DNA of 64,000 nucleotides, from assembly GCA_001767455.1 (NCBI GenBank), contig MELC01000078.1:1-64000 (forward strand), read 5' to 3'. A program made the translations under genes and the position numbers. Below the pieces are notes generated by a model. The model did not search any database. It was not told where the DNA came from and saw only the letters and a list, made by a program, of their open reading frames with translations. This stretch comes from Acidobacteria bacterium RIFCSPLOWO2_12_FULL_66_21 (GTDB lineage Bacteria; Acidobacteriota; Vicinamibacteria; Vicinamibacterales; 2-12-FULL-66-21). Within the stretch, counting starts at the first letter, position 1. The number at the start of each line of letters is the position of its first letter. This document shows, piece after piece, positions 17,506 to 26,487 of this stretch.

Positions 17506-18378
17506 TCACCGGACCTTGCGAGCCACCAGTCTGATCACATTCAACACTAGGAATAGATCGAGCCTGATCGTGCTTCCGCCAATCTGCCGAACGAAGACCT
17601 TCATTCGCTTCCAGTACTCGACGTACTCTCTCGCGTAGCGGATCATGTCGGGCGACAACGACGAGGCAAAGTCCACCCTGCACGTCGCTGCGCCGCACCT
17701 CGCCAGCGCGACGCCGCTCCCCGTCAGCAACGTGGAGTGGAAGAGATCCTCGGCGAATGCCTTGCCGCCAAACGTGTAGAAGTCAGACAGTACGAGCCGT
17801 GCACGCTCGTGCAGCACGCAGCCGCCAGGCAGCCATGCGAGGTCTCGCCAGTCCCCTGATTGCGGCACACCCATGTTCGCTCCGGCGAGGCCGATATTCC
17901 CTGGTTGGAAGCCAGCTCGACCGTTAGCCACCCAGTAGAACAGCCGATCGAACAACGTCAATTTCCCGTTCGGCACGAGATAGGATCGATACTCTCCTGA
18001 AGTCCGGTCATACAGCGCCGGCGCCACCGCCGTCCCGGGAGCTGCGAGGATGAACTCGACGAGTCGCTCCAGACAATGACGCTCGAGCAGGATGTCGTCG
18101 TCAAGCTGGAGAACCAGTGGCGACCGCGCTGCTCGAAACCCGCGCGCTCGCTGGGCCACCTGTCCGCGGCAATCTGTCCGCAGGATCCTCACGTTCGGCG
18201 CGCTCAGCCCCTCGACCCTATGTGCCTCGTCGGCGGGAATACAGACGAGGATCTCCGCCGGAATCACCGTTCCGTTGTTGATCTCGTGGATCGTCTCCCG
18301 AATCGACTCGCCGCCCAAAGTCGGTATCACCACCGACACGTCGGGGGTGCAACGCTCGGCAGCATGTGAATTCGACAT
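17506..18378 (-). CDS. Glycosyltransferase family 2
   Basis: Inverting GT-A glycosyltransferase, 290 residues. The nucleotide-binding start is VSVVIPTLGG, the metal-binding motif is LVLQLDDDILL (DDD near residue 93), and WLPGGCVLHER with FAEDLFHS follows in the acceptor region. A hydrophobic C-terminal stretch (LFLVLNVIRLVA) may associate with the membrane. It precedes the broken TylF gene by 13 bp and follows the sugar-phosphate transferase by 37 bp, so it may add the second sugar. Confidence 0.88.
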   Translation of the reverse strand: MSNSHAAERCTPDVSVVIPTLGGESIRETIHEINNGTVIPAEILVCIPADEAHRVEGLSAPNVRILRTDCRGQVAQRARGFRAARSPLVLQLDDDILLERHCLERLVEFILAAPGTAVAPALYDRTSGEYRSYLVPNGKLTLFDRLFYWVANGRAGFQPGNIGLAGANMGVPQSGDWRDLAWLPGGCVLHERARLVLSDFYTFGGKAFAEDLFHSTLLTGSGVALARCGAATCRVDFASSLSPDMIRYAREYVEYWKRMKVFVRQIGGSTIRLDLFLVLNVIRLVARKVR

Positions 18379-18415
18379 GACGATTACGAGGCTGACGCGG
18401 CAGCCTCCGCGACGT

Positions 18416-19123
18416 TTACTTCACGACCCGATCGTGGTAATGGCGCGCAGCGGCCCGGATCGTATCGATCGACGGCGGAGGCGCCGCGGCTGGAACGAGA
18501 ACCGCGCCGAGCGTCCGCAAGAGAACCGCCACGTCTGCAGTAATCGATCGACGTTTCTGATAATCGAGATAGCCCGCCAATTTGTAAGGCTGCAGCACCT
18601 GCCGATAAAACGCTTCGGGATTGCCCGGAGCGTGGCGCATGAGTTGCTCTTCGTTACGAAGCTGCAATGTCACCGGATCCGTGATCCCCGGTCGGTCCCG
18701 GAGGACGTCGCGCCAGGCAGGATTCGACAAGTCGACGTAGCCGGGAACCTCCGGGCGCGACCCCACGAGCGACATGTCACCGCGGATGACGTTCCAGAGC
18801 TCCGGCAGCTCGTCGAGTTTCAGCAGACGCAACCAGCGTCCAAGCCGCGTAATCCTGGTGTCGCCATACGCGGTTGCTCCAGGTGGGTCCTGATTGACCC
18901 GCATCGTTCGGAACTTCAGCAGAGTGAATTGCGCCCCGTTGCGCCCGACTCTTCGCTGCCTGAATAGCACCGGCCCTGCAGAGGCGAGACGCACCGCCAA
19001 GGCAATCACGCCGACCAGTGGGGAGCACATCACCAACGCGAGCGCCGCAAGGCCAGCCTCGATGGCTCGCGGAATACCGCGTCGCGGCCACTCTGAATCA
19101 GCGGCGATGTTTGGCGATGACAT
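18416..19123 (-). CDS. Initiating polyprenyl-phosphate sugar-1-phosphate transferase
   Basis: Bacterial sugar transferase (PF02397 type), 235 residues, a short PglC/WbaP-C-terminal form with a single reentrant/TM helix (LAALALVMCSPLVGVIALAV). Conserved parts are GPVLFRQRRVGRNG, FTLLKFRTM, LLKLDELPELWNVIRGDMS, LVGSRPEVPGY and the RPGITDP motif. It loads the first sugar phosphate onto undecaprenyl phosphate and so starts repeat-unit synthesis. It overlaps the aminotransferase by 26 bp, the arrangement expected when the aminotransferase makes the first sugar, as in bacillosamine-type pathways. Confidence 0.93.
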   Translation of the reverse strand: MSSPNIAADSEWPRRGIPRAIEAGLAALALVMCSPLVGVIALAVRLASAGPVLFRQRRVGRNGAQFTLLKFRTMRVNQDPPGATAYGDTRITRLGRWLRLLKLDELPELWNVIRGDMSLVGSRPEVPGYVDLSNPAWRDVLRDRPGITDPVTLQLRNEEQLMRHAPGNPEAFYRQVLQPYKLAGYLDYQKRRSITADVAVLLRTLGAVLVPAAAPPPSIDTIRAAARHYHDRVVK

Positions 19124-20255
19124 CGATCACCGCGCTGATGACATCATCGACGTCCTCATCGGTCAGACGAGGATGAAGCGGCAAGCTGATCAGGCGCAGA
19201 TAATTGGCGTATGCCACAGGAAAATCGTTCGCAGCGAAGCCGTACTTGGTGCGGTAGTAGGCATGCAGGTGGTTTGGAATGAAGTGCACTGACGTCCCGA
19301 TATTGCGCGCCTTGAGCTCGTTGATGAATGCGTCGCGGCCGATGGTGAGCGTATCGAGATTCAGCCGCAGCGCGTAGATGTGCCACGCGGATTCGACGCT
19401 GGGGCGCTCGATCGGGATCTGGATCTCAGGCCGTCCCGCGAATCCCGCATGATACCGATTGACGACCTCTCGGCGGCGCTCCTGAAACCGAGGGAGTTTC
19501 TTCAACTGCGCCAGCCCGATCGATGCCTGCAGGTCTGTCATGTTGCACTTGAAGCCAGGGACCACGATTTCGTAGAACCACGACCCTTCTTCGCTGTACC
19601 GGTTGTAGGCGTCCCGGCTCATCCCGTGGAGGCTCCAGATTCGCGTCCGCTCAATCAGCTCGGGATCGCCGGTGAGCATGCCGCCTTCGGCGGTGGTCAT
19701 GTTCTTGGTCGCGTAAAAGCTGAACGCGGTTGCCGTGCCGATCGTGCCGACCATTCGCCCTTTGTAGCGCGCCGGCAACGCGTGCGCAGCGTCCTCGAGG
19801 ACGAACAGCCCGCGCTTCTCCGCCATCGCCAGCAGCGGGTCCATGTCGCATGGATGGCCGTACAGATGAACCGGGAGCAGGCCTTTGGTCTTGCCGGTCA
19901 GGGCCCGCTCGACGGCGCGGGGATCGATGCAGAGCGTGTCCGGCTCGACATCGACCAGCACGGGTCGCGCACCGAGATGCTCGATGACGTGAACCGTTGA
20001 GCAGAACGTCATCGACGTGGTGATGACCTCATCCCCCGGCTGAACACCAAGCGCCGCGAGCGCCACCAACATGGCGTCGGTGGCGGAAAACACCGCCAAC
20101 GCCCGATCCGCTCCCACGAATTGCGCGAATTCGACCTGGAACCGCTTGGTCTTGGGCCCGGTGGTAATCCAATCCGTGCCAAGCGTGTCGACGACTTCAG
20201 CGATCTCTTCCGCGCCGATGGATGGAGGGGAAAAAGTCAGGAAGGAGTCTCGCAA
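19098..20255 (-). CDS. DegT/DnrJ/EryC1/StrS sugar aminotransferase (PglE/ArnB-like)
   Basis: PLP aminotransferase of 385 residues acting on nucleotide-4-keto-sugars. Features are DWITTGPKTKRFQ near the start, the VHLYGHPCDMD substrate loop, EDAAHALPARYKG, and FYATKNMTTAEGG with the predicted PLP lysine. It probably works with a 4,6-dehydratase (PseB-like at 31996 or CapD-like at 51820) and a GNAT or PglD-type acetyltransferase to make a 4-acetamido sugar. It overlaps both the downstream transferase and the upstream GNAT gene, which supports a single translational unit. Confidence 0.92.
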   Translation of the reverse strand: MRDSFLTFSPPSIGAEEIAEVVDTLGTDWITTGPKTKRFQVEFAQFVGADRALAVFSATDAMLVALAALGVQPGDEVITTSMTFCSTVHVIEHLGARPVLVDVEPDTLCIDPRAVERALTGKTKGLLPVHLYGHPCDMDPLLAMAEKRGLFVLEDAAHALPARYKGRMVGTIGTATAFSFYATKNMTTAEGGMLTGDPELIERTRIWSLHGMSRDAYNRYSEEGSWFYEIVVPGFKCNMTDLQASIGLAQLKKLPRFQERRREVVNRYHAGFAGRPEIQIPIERPSVESAWHIYALRLNLDTLTIGRDAFINELKARNIGTSVHFIPNHLHAYYRTKYGFAANDFPVAYANYLRLISLPLHPRLTDEDVDDVISAVIDVIAKHRR

Positions 20256-20854
20256 CGTTCAAACCTCGACGTGACGATCGCGTACTCGTTCAACATGCGG
20301 CCCGGCCGAGCCTCGAAGGTCCGGACGCACGTGAACCCCAGTCGCTGGTAGAAGTGGTTGACGGCGGCGTTGTCGGCCGCATCGGTGGTGAGCACCACCC
20401 GCTCCGCGCCCTGCGCTCGCGCCGCCGCGATGAACCGATGAACGAGCCGGGATCCAACACCGCTGCCCGCCACGCTGGGCCGCACGGCGATCGACGATAA
20501 TTCGGCGGTGCGTGGCTCACCCGCCTGAACGGCGGAGCCGGCAACACGCCCGTAGTTGGCGCGCAGGATGAGCAGCCGCGACGGACGCACGATGACGCCG
20601 CCGAGCGCCGCGAGAGCAAGTCGCACCCGCCGGTTGCGGAGATCGCGATAGAACGCGGCCGGGTCCAGGAAGCCGGAGACAAAGCCGTCGCAGCCCTGCC
20701 CGCTGTCTTCTGTGAGCAGGATGCCGCGGGGGTACTGAATGACGCAGCGATAGTACTCGCGCAGGAACCGGGGACCGAGCTGGGTCATGAAGAACCGCGG
20801 AAATGCCGCCGCGTGCACCTCCACGACATCGTCGAGACGACCGCGATCCTCCAC
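20237..20854 (-). CDS. GNAT-family N-acetyltransferase
   Basis: A 205-residue GNAT protein. The acetyl-CoA loop is VRPSVAGSGVGSRL (R/Q-x-x-G-x-G/A) and NHFYQRLGF is the C-terminal GNAT signature. By position next to the 4-amino-sugar aminotransferase it could acetylate UDP-4-amino-sugars, as WecD does. No ATG is available near the expected N-terminus; the GTG at 20854 is used here, although the frame stays open upstream through SSYRQIS and a CTG start is conceivable. It overlaps the aminotransferase by 19 bp. Confidence 0.83.
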   Translation of the reverse strand: MEDRGRLDDVVEVHAAAFPRFFMTQLGPRFLREYYRCVIQYPRGILLTEDSGQGCDGFVSGFLDPAAFYRDLRNRRVRLALAALGGVIVRPSRLLILRANYGRVAGSAVQAGEPRTAELSSIAVRPSVAGSGVGSRLVHRFIAAARAQGAERVVLTTDAADNAAVNHFYQRLGFTCVRTFEARPGRMLNEYAIVTSRFERCETPS

Positions 20855-20889
20855 GGAAATCTGCCGATACGAACTCAGTCCGGCCCCAG

Positions 20890-22344
20890 TCAGATTAGCT
20901 TCTGCAATCGTGTGGTGGACTGACGAGTGCCGTGGAAGAGATCTACGGCTGCCCGCGTCTTGCGCTTCAGGTCATGGAACGAGCGCACGGCCACAACCGA
21001 CCTGGCCATGTACTTCGGGCGGAAGTAGAACTTGCGCGTGTGGTGGTCAGCCAGGGCGAACAGCTCCTCCTCCGAAAAATTCTCCGTCCACATTTTCGGC
21101 CGGAAGCCTCTTTCAATCGACCCGAGCGGATCGCGTGAGAACTCTCGCCAGTAGTCTGGGAACAGCCCTGAGCGCAGCCCCATCTCGTAGAGTTCCGTGG
21201 CCGGCATCGGGGTCATCCGCGAGAACTGTACGGTCGTGGGCTCGAGCTCGCAGGCCAGGCGGAACGTCGCCTGCACGTCCTCGAGAGTTTCTCCGGGATT
21301 TCCGATGATGAAGTAGGCCATCGTATTGATGCCGTTGTCCCTGCACAGCTTGAAGGCTCGACGAGCCTGGTCGGTCGTGATGTTCTTCTGCAGAATCTTC
21401 AGCACACGGTCTGTTCCGGCCTCCACGCCAATGTGCAAGCGCTGACAACCGCTTTCCCTGAACTTCTCCAGCATCCCCTGGTCGAGATTGTTGACGCGCG
21501 CACGGGCGCCCCAGGGCATCCCCACGTGCAGGTCGATGAGCGCCTGGGAGATCTCCATCGACGCCTGCTTCTTCACGTAGAACGTATCGTCGACGAAGAA
21601 CATCTCCTTGATGCCGATCGACTTCGCTTCGAGCATCTCCGCAGCAACGCTTCGGCCCGATCGCCACGTGGGCTTGGATCCGCGTTCGCTGCAGAACACA
21701 CACATGTAGGGACAACCCTTGGCGGTGACCATGGTCCCCACAGGGCGGTTGGCCGTCATGATCGAGTAGTACTTCTGGAACGGGAGCAGTGTCCTATCGG
21801 GAAACGGCAGGTCGTCCAGCGTCAACGTCGTCGGGGTCTGCGGATTCGAGTGGACGTCCTGATTCTCGTCTTTGTACGAAAGGCCCGGCACCTGATCGAA
21901 ACGTCGGCTGCCCTCGAGCTGCTTGACGAGGATCGAGAACGAGCTCTCGCCCGGTTTAGTGATGACGAAATCAACGTGTTTGAGGCGAATGGTCTCCTGG
22001 GTGTAGATGTCCACGTGGGGACCTCCGAGGCACACGGGACAGTCCGGGTCGATCTTCTTGACCAACGCGGCCGTCATCATGACGTCGACCATCGTGAACG
22101 TCAAGGCCGTCAAGCCGACGATGTCGGGCCGCCAGTCGGCAATCGCAGCCTTGAGCTGCTCGTAGGACAGCCGGTCCACCTGCGAGTCGATCACGCGGAT
22201 CTCATGATCCCCCTGGGTACGCAAGTACGAGGCGATATAGAGCAGTCCCAGCGGTGGCTGGAAGCTCGAGTTTTCTGTGATTTCCTTCCCGACTTGCGTC
22301 GTCAGCTCATTGAAAGCCGGGGGATTCACAAATAGGACTCTCAT
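20890..22344 (-). CDS. B12-binding radical SAM enzyme
   Basis: A 484-residue protein with an N-terminal cobalamin-binding Rossmann domain (about 1-140; LFVNPPAF start, VGLTALTFTM, CLGGPH) and a radical-SAM domain with the CPYMCVFC (CxxxCxxC) cluster motif at about residues 210-217. VEAGTDRVLKILQKNI and FIIGNPGETLEDV are typical strands. Family members methylate or rearrange unactivated carbons; in glycan islands a sugar or lipid C-methylation is plausible, but the substrate is unknown. It stands alone with 141 bp upstream, which may hold a promoter, and precedes the GNAT gene. Confidence 0.9.
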   Translation of the reverse strand: MRVLFVNPPAFNELTTQVGKEITENSSFQPPLGLLYIASYLRTQGDHEIRVIDSQVDRLSYEQLKAAIADWRPDIVGLTALTFTMVDVMMTAALVKKIDPDCPVCLGGPHVDIYTQETIRLKHVDFVITKPGESSFSILVKQLEGSRRFDQVPGLSYKDENQDVHSNPQTPTTLTLDDLPFPDRTLLPFQKYYSIMTANRPVGTMVTAKGCPYMCVFCSERGSKPTWRSGRSVAAEMLEAKSIGIKEMFFVDDTFYVKKQASMEISQALIDLHVGMPWGARARVNNLDQGMLEKFRESGCQRLHIGVEAGTDRVLKILQKNITTDQARRAFKLCRDNGINTMAYFIIGNPGETLEDVQATFRLACELEPTTVQFSRMTPMPATELYEMGLRSGLFPDYWREFSRDPLGSIERGFRPKMWTENFSEEELFALADHHTRKFYFRPKYMARSVVAVRSFHDLKRKTRAAVDLFHGTRQSTTRLQKLI

Positions 22345-22485
22345 CTCAACTCGCCTCTCTGGATTTCGATGTGTGTCTTGCCGAATAGACAGGCAGCAGC
22401 GACGCGAACGTCATACGGTCCCATTTGGGCGTTCGCCGACCGGTTTGGTCCGAGATTGTTAGGTTAGGGCAGAACCGGCGCTCCG

Positions 22486-23652
22486 TCAAGCCCGAACTCC
22501 GCTCGGCTGCACCGCACATCCAGCCGGCGTCGGTGCCGCGGAGGGCAGATCCAGCACGCGGAGCAGGTCCACATTGACCTTTCGCACGTCAAACCGATCT
22601 TCAGCGAGGCGCCGGCTGGCCTCTCCCATCCGAGGCCACTGGTCGCGGTGATCGAGGAGCCAGATCATCCGCTCAGCTAGCGATTCTGGATTGGCCTTGG
22701 GAACGAGATAGCCGTTCTCACCCGGCACAACCGTCTGACGGCAGCCGGCCACATCGGTCGTCAGGATAGGCCGTCCGATCGCCATCGCCTCCAGGACCGA
22801 GCGCGGCATGCCTTCGTGATACGACGGCAAGACGTACACGTGGCAGGCCGCGAGAAACGGTCGCACATCCGCCGCCTCGCCGAGGTACTGAATCAGGCCT
22901 TCTTCCTGCCACGCCAGGACCTCCGGCATCGGCACCGCGTCCGGCGAGATGTCTTCCCACCCGAGCAACTGAAACACCGCCTCCGGGTATCTCGCCTTGA
23001 CGACACGCGCCGCGCTCGCGTACTCGCGCAGCCCTTTTTCACGGAGCAGACGGGCCATCATGAGAAATCGTGGCGGACCGCCCGCTGGCGGGGCTTGGGT
23101 GAAGTAGCCGAGATCGACACCGGACCCGTTGACGACGTGGCATTTGCCGCGAGGGACGATCGCCAGAGAAACGAATGTCTCGAGGTTATCGGGGTTCTGA
23201 TAAATGACCGCGCTTGCGCGACGCAGGGCCGCGCGGTAAAGCACGGTGGCCAGCCGCGTCAGCGCCTTTCGCAACAGCCCCTGCCCCTGAAACGCGAATC
23301 CCAGTCCATTGATCAGCGCGACAAAGCGAGCCGGTTCAATCCCGCGCAGCGCAAGTCCGCTCCAGATCACTGACTTGGCCGTGTACGCGAGCACGAGGTC
23401 TGGCTCGAGCCGTTTGAAGGTCTTCCGCAGCACGACCAGCGTTCGTACGTCCTCTGCAGGAGTCAGCTTATTTCGCTGAATTGGAAAAGCCACAAAGTCC
23501 GCACCGAGGGCACGAAGGCGGTCGACCTGGCCCTGATCGGCCGGGGCCGACATGGCCGTCACCCTGTGCCTCGCCGACACGAGCGCACGGATCAACTCGC
23601 CTCGGAAATGCTCGAGAGACCAGACCGGGCCCACGATCACAACGTGGGGCAT
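22486..23652 (-). CDS. Glycosyltransferase family 4, PglA/CapM-like
   Basis: A 388-residue GT-B enzyme. The donor-site signature SYHEGMPRSVLEAMAIGRPI followed by TTDVAGCRQTV is close to PglA-type transferases, which add GalNAc to undecaprenyl-PP-bacillosamine. Other family marks are LINGLGFAF and VNGSGVDLGYF. It likely adds an early sugar after the PglC-like transferase. It begins 1 bp after the AsnB-like gene. The 22345-22485 spacer downstream holds no gene. Confidence 0.9.
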   Translation of the reverse strand: MPHVVIVGPVWSLEHFRGELIRALVSARHRVTAMSAPADQGQVDRLRALGADFVAFPIQRNKLTPAEDVRTLVVLRKTFKRLEPDLVLAYTAKSVIWSGLALRGIEPARFVALINGLGFAFQGQGLLRKALTRLATVLYRAALRRASAVIYQNPDNLETFVSLAIVPRGKCHVVNGSGVDLGYFTQAPPAGGPPRFLMMARLLREKGLREYASAARVVKARYPEAVFQLLGWEDISPDAVPMPEVLAWQEEGLIQYLGEAADVRPFLAACHVYVLPSYHEGMPRSVLEAMAIGRPILTTDVAGCRQTVVPGENGYLVPKANPESLAERMIWLLDHRDQWPRMGEASRRLAEDRFDVRKVNVDLLRVLDLPSAAPTPAGCAVQPSGVRA

Positions 23653-23653
23653 G

Positions 23654-25579
23654 TCAGGCCTTCTGCTCAGCCATCCAGGACTGGAACATCAGGACGTTCC
23701 ACAGCTGATGCTGCCAGTTGTGTCGTCCCGACAGGTGCTCCTCCCAGGTCCGCCGGACCGGAATCGGGTCGAGATAGCCAGCCTGGGTGAGGGTGCTCGT
23801 TCGGAGCAGCTCTTCAGCCCAGTCTCGCAGTGGACCTCGAAGCCACGTTTCAATAGGGACGCCAAAGCCCATCTTCGGTCGTTCAATCAGCTCACGCGGT
23901 ACGTACTTGTCGAGTACTTGTCTGAGGAGCCACTTGCCCCGTCCGTTGCGCACTTTCATGCGAAGTGGCAGCTGCCACGCAAACTCGACGACTCGATGAT
24001 CGAGAAATGGCACGCGCGTCTCCAACGAGACCGCCATCGCGGCGCGATCGACTTTGCAGAGGATGTCGTCCGGGAGATACGTCATCGCATCGAGCACCAT
24101 CATGCGCTCCGCGCGGACGAAGCCGTCGCCGATCGCGTCCCATGTTGTGAGGAGGTTGGATGCCCTCCTCCCGCCAACGACCGGTGGTGCCGGCCAGATT
24201 GAGACGAGGCGTTGGTAGATCTCCGCGTCAGTCGTCATTTCCAGCACAGCGGCCAGCTTCAAAACATGTTCGCCGGGAAGAGACGTGCGCAACGATTTAC
24301 CGAACAGCGGCGACATCCATGCGTAGAGGCGATCCCACTGTGCCGGGCTCAAACGACGGAGCACCTTCGCCAGCCCCCTCGACAGTCGTGGAGAGCGGCG
24401 GAACCCGTATGCGCGAAAATATCTGTTGTACCCCCCGAAGAGTTCGTCCCCTGCATCACCAGACAGACTGACGGTGACGCGCCTTCGCGCCAACTGGCTC
24501 ACGAGGAAGGTCGGGATCTGTGAAGAGTCGGCGAAAGGCTCATCGTAGAGCCCTGGGAGCTTCGGCACGACGGCCTGTGCGTCCTCAGGCGTCACGTAAA
24601 GCTCGGTGTGATCGGTGCCGATGTGCTTCGCGACGGCGCGGGCGTGCCTCGCTTCGTCATAGAGTCCGGCGTGATTGCCGATGGTGAACGTATGCACCGG
24701 CCGCGACGATTGCGCCTGCATCAACGCGACTATGGTCGAAGAGTCCACGCCGCCAGAGAGGAACGCTCCGATCGGCACGTCGGACATCTGCTGACTCGAC
24801 ACGGCTTCGGCGAGCTTCGCGTCGAGGATTTCTCGCGCCTCCTCGTCGCTGCCCGTAAACGGCGATTGGATGCTCCGCCGCGCCACCTCCAACAGCGACC
24901 AGTAGGGAACAGGCGCGCCAACGGTCCTCCCCTCGTCGCGCACGGTCGCCAATGTACCGGCGGGCAGCTTGTGGATGTCTCGATAGATCGATGCCGGCGT
25001 GGGGACGTATCCAAAGCGCATGTACGAGGCGAGGGCCTCGCGATCGACATCGGCGCGAAACGCAGGATGCGAACGCAGCGCCTTGAGCTCGGAACCAAAC
25101 AGGAACGTGCCGTCCTGTCGACCGTAGTACAGCGGCTTCTCTCCCAGGCGGTCCCGGCCGAGCGTCAACGTCCGAGTCCGGGTGTCCCACACGGCCAATG
25201 CGAACATGCCAATGGACTTCCTGATCGTGACGTCAATGCCCCACGTCTCGAAACAGGCCAGCAGCGTCTCCGTGTCAGAATGGCCGCGCCACTGCGGCGC
25301 GTGGCCGCCGCGAGCGAGTTCGGCCCGCAGGCACGCATGGTTGTAGATTTCTCCATTCAAGACGATGACGTACTGCGCGTGAGCCGAGACCATGGGCTGA
25401 TCGCCCGCCGCGGACAGATCCACGATTGCGAGCCGCGCGTGGGCCAGGCCAATTCCGGCGTCCGCATCGCGCCAGACGCCGCGATGATCCGGACCGCGGT
25501 GACCGAGAACGGCAGCCATGACCTGCAAATGGTCCACGCAGGGAGCCGACGCGGCGAACTGGCCAGCGATTCCACACAT
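23654..25579 (-). CDS. AsnB-type glutamine-dependent amidotransferase
   Basis: A 641-residue two-domain enzyme. The N-terminal class-II glutaminase starts MCGIAG (catalytic Cys2 after Met removal), with GEIYNHACLR and RDRLGEKPLYY. The synthetase domain has the PP-loop SGGVDSS and the SLSGDAGDELFGGYNRY region. It is either asparagine synthase or, as often in O-antigen loci (WbpS-like), an amidotransferase that converts a hexuronic acid to a hexuronamide or installs an amidino group. Its position between a GT4 and a methyltransferase favours glycan modification; this is inference. Confidence 0.9.
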   Translation of the reverse strand: MCGIAGQFAASAPCVDHLQVMAAVLGHRGPDHRGVWRDADAGIGLAHARLAIVDLSAAGDQPMVSAHAQYVIVLNGEIYNHACLRAELARGGHAPQWRGHSDTETLLACFETWGIDVTIRKSIGMFALAVWDTRTRTLTLGRDRLGEKPLYYGRQDGTFLFGSELKALRSHPAFRADVDREALASYMRFGYVPTPASIYRDIHKLPAGTLATVRDEGRTVGAPVPYWSLLEVARRSIQSPFTGSDEEAREILDAKLAEAVSSQQMSDVPIGAFLSGGVDSSTIVALMQAQSSRPVHTFTIGNHAGLYDEARHARAVAKHIGTDHTELYVTPEDAQAVVPKLPGLYDEPFADSSQIPTFLVSQLARRRVTVSLSGDAGDELFGGYNRYFRAYGFRRSPRLSRGLAKVLRRLSPAQWDRLYAWMSPLFGKSLRTSLPGEHVLKLAAVLEMTTDAEIYQRLVSIWPAPPVVGGRRASNLLTTWDAIGDGFVRAERMMVLDAMTYLPDDILCKVDRAAMAVSLETRVPFLDHRVVEFAWQLPLRMKVRNGRGKWLLRQVLDKYVPRELIERPKMGFGVPIETWLRGPLRDWAEELLRTSTLTQAGYLDPIPVRRTWEEHLSGRHNWQHQLWNVLMFQSWMAEQKA

Positions 25580-25618
25580 GATGTGATCCTGAACGGTGCC
25601 AGGGATTAGCGCAGCGCG

Positions 25619-26446
25619 CTACCGCCGCCTGTACCCGATCGCGCACCAGAACGGCTCTCCAACAGAACATTGCACGCGCTCGAGTCCGGCGCTCTCCATC
25701 ATCGTCTGAATCTGCCGTCTCGAAAACCGTCGTTCGAGCCGCGTTCCAAACCTGTCCAATGCGTCTGTCCGCATGGCATAGAAGCTACGGTCCCGGTATG
25801 CCGTCAATGGCGCATTTCTGACGTCAACACCAGCTGATTCGAGGACGCGGGCCAGTCGCGCGAGTGGAAAATACACGAACAGGGCGATCAGTTGGCTGCT
25901 CGTGTAGCGTACGGGGCGGGGGCTCCGGCAAATCGCGCGACGAACGTAATCGCTGAGGCGCCAGACGAACCGGAACCACCCGGGACGGTTATCGAAGTTG
26001 TAATAGAGATACACGAGAAATGGCGCGCCGACCTTGAGCTTCCTCACGCACGCATTGATCCCCGCCTGTGTGTCCGGCACGTGGTGCAGCACGCCGAGCG
26101 AGTAGCCAAAATCCATGCTGTCATCATCGACCGGAATCGCATCGACTCCCGCGCGATGAAACTCACAATTATCGAACGCCGCGAGGTTGCGCCGGGCGAT
26201 ATCCAGGGCGGCGCTCGGATCGACGCAGTGCAGGCGTCCAACGCGCGGTGCGACGAGCTTTGCCCACCGTCCGCTACCGCATCCGAGATCGAAGCCTTCG
26301 GCATTCCTGGGCAGCGCGTCCCACGGAAACAACGCGAAGTAACTGTTGAAAATTCGTTCGAGCTCGTCTGGCGGCATTCCCGTTTGGTCGAACCACGACC
26401 ATTCGTCGCCAAACCCCCTTACGACTCGCTCGTCGGTATTGGGCAT
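25619..26446 (-). CDS. Class I SAM-dependent methyltransferase
   Basis: A 275-residue methyltransferase. Motif I is FDLGCGSGRWAK (about residues 54-65), HCVDPSAA carries the acidic ribose-binding residue, and MDFGYSLGVLHHVPD is the motif II/III region, as in UbiE-like enzymes. It is likely a sugar O- or N-methyltransferase given the context. The ATG at 26446 (MPNTDERVVRG) is chosen; the longer upstream frame lies in another gene's antisense. It is flanked by the AsnB-like gene and the Wzy-like polymerase. Confidence 0.86.
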   Translation of the reverse strand: MPNTDERVVRGFGDEWSWFDQTGMPPDELERIFNSYFALFPWDALPRNAEGFDLGCGSGRWAKLVAPRVGRLHCVDPSAALDIARRNLAAFDNCEFHRAGVDAIPVDDDSMDFGYSLGVLHHVPDTQAGINACVRKLKVGAPFLVYLYYNFDNRPGWFRFVWRLSDYVRRAICRSPRPVRYTSSQLIALFVYFPLARLARVLESAGVDVRNAPLTAYRDRSFYAMRTDALDRFGTRLERRFSRRQIQTMMESAGLERVQCSVGEPFWCAIGYRRR

Positions 26447-26487
26447 ACTTAAGATTAGTGGACGGACATCTTCCTCGCGCAGGCGAA

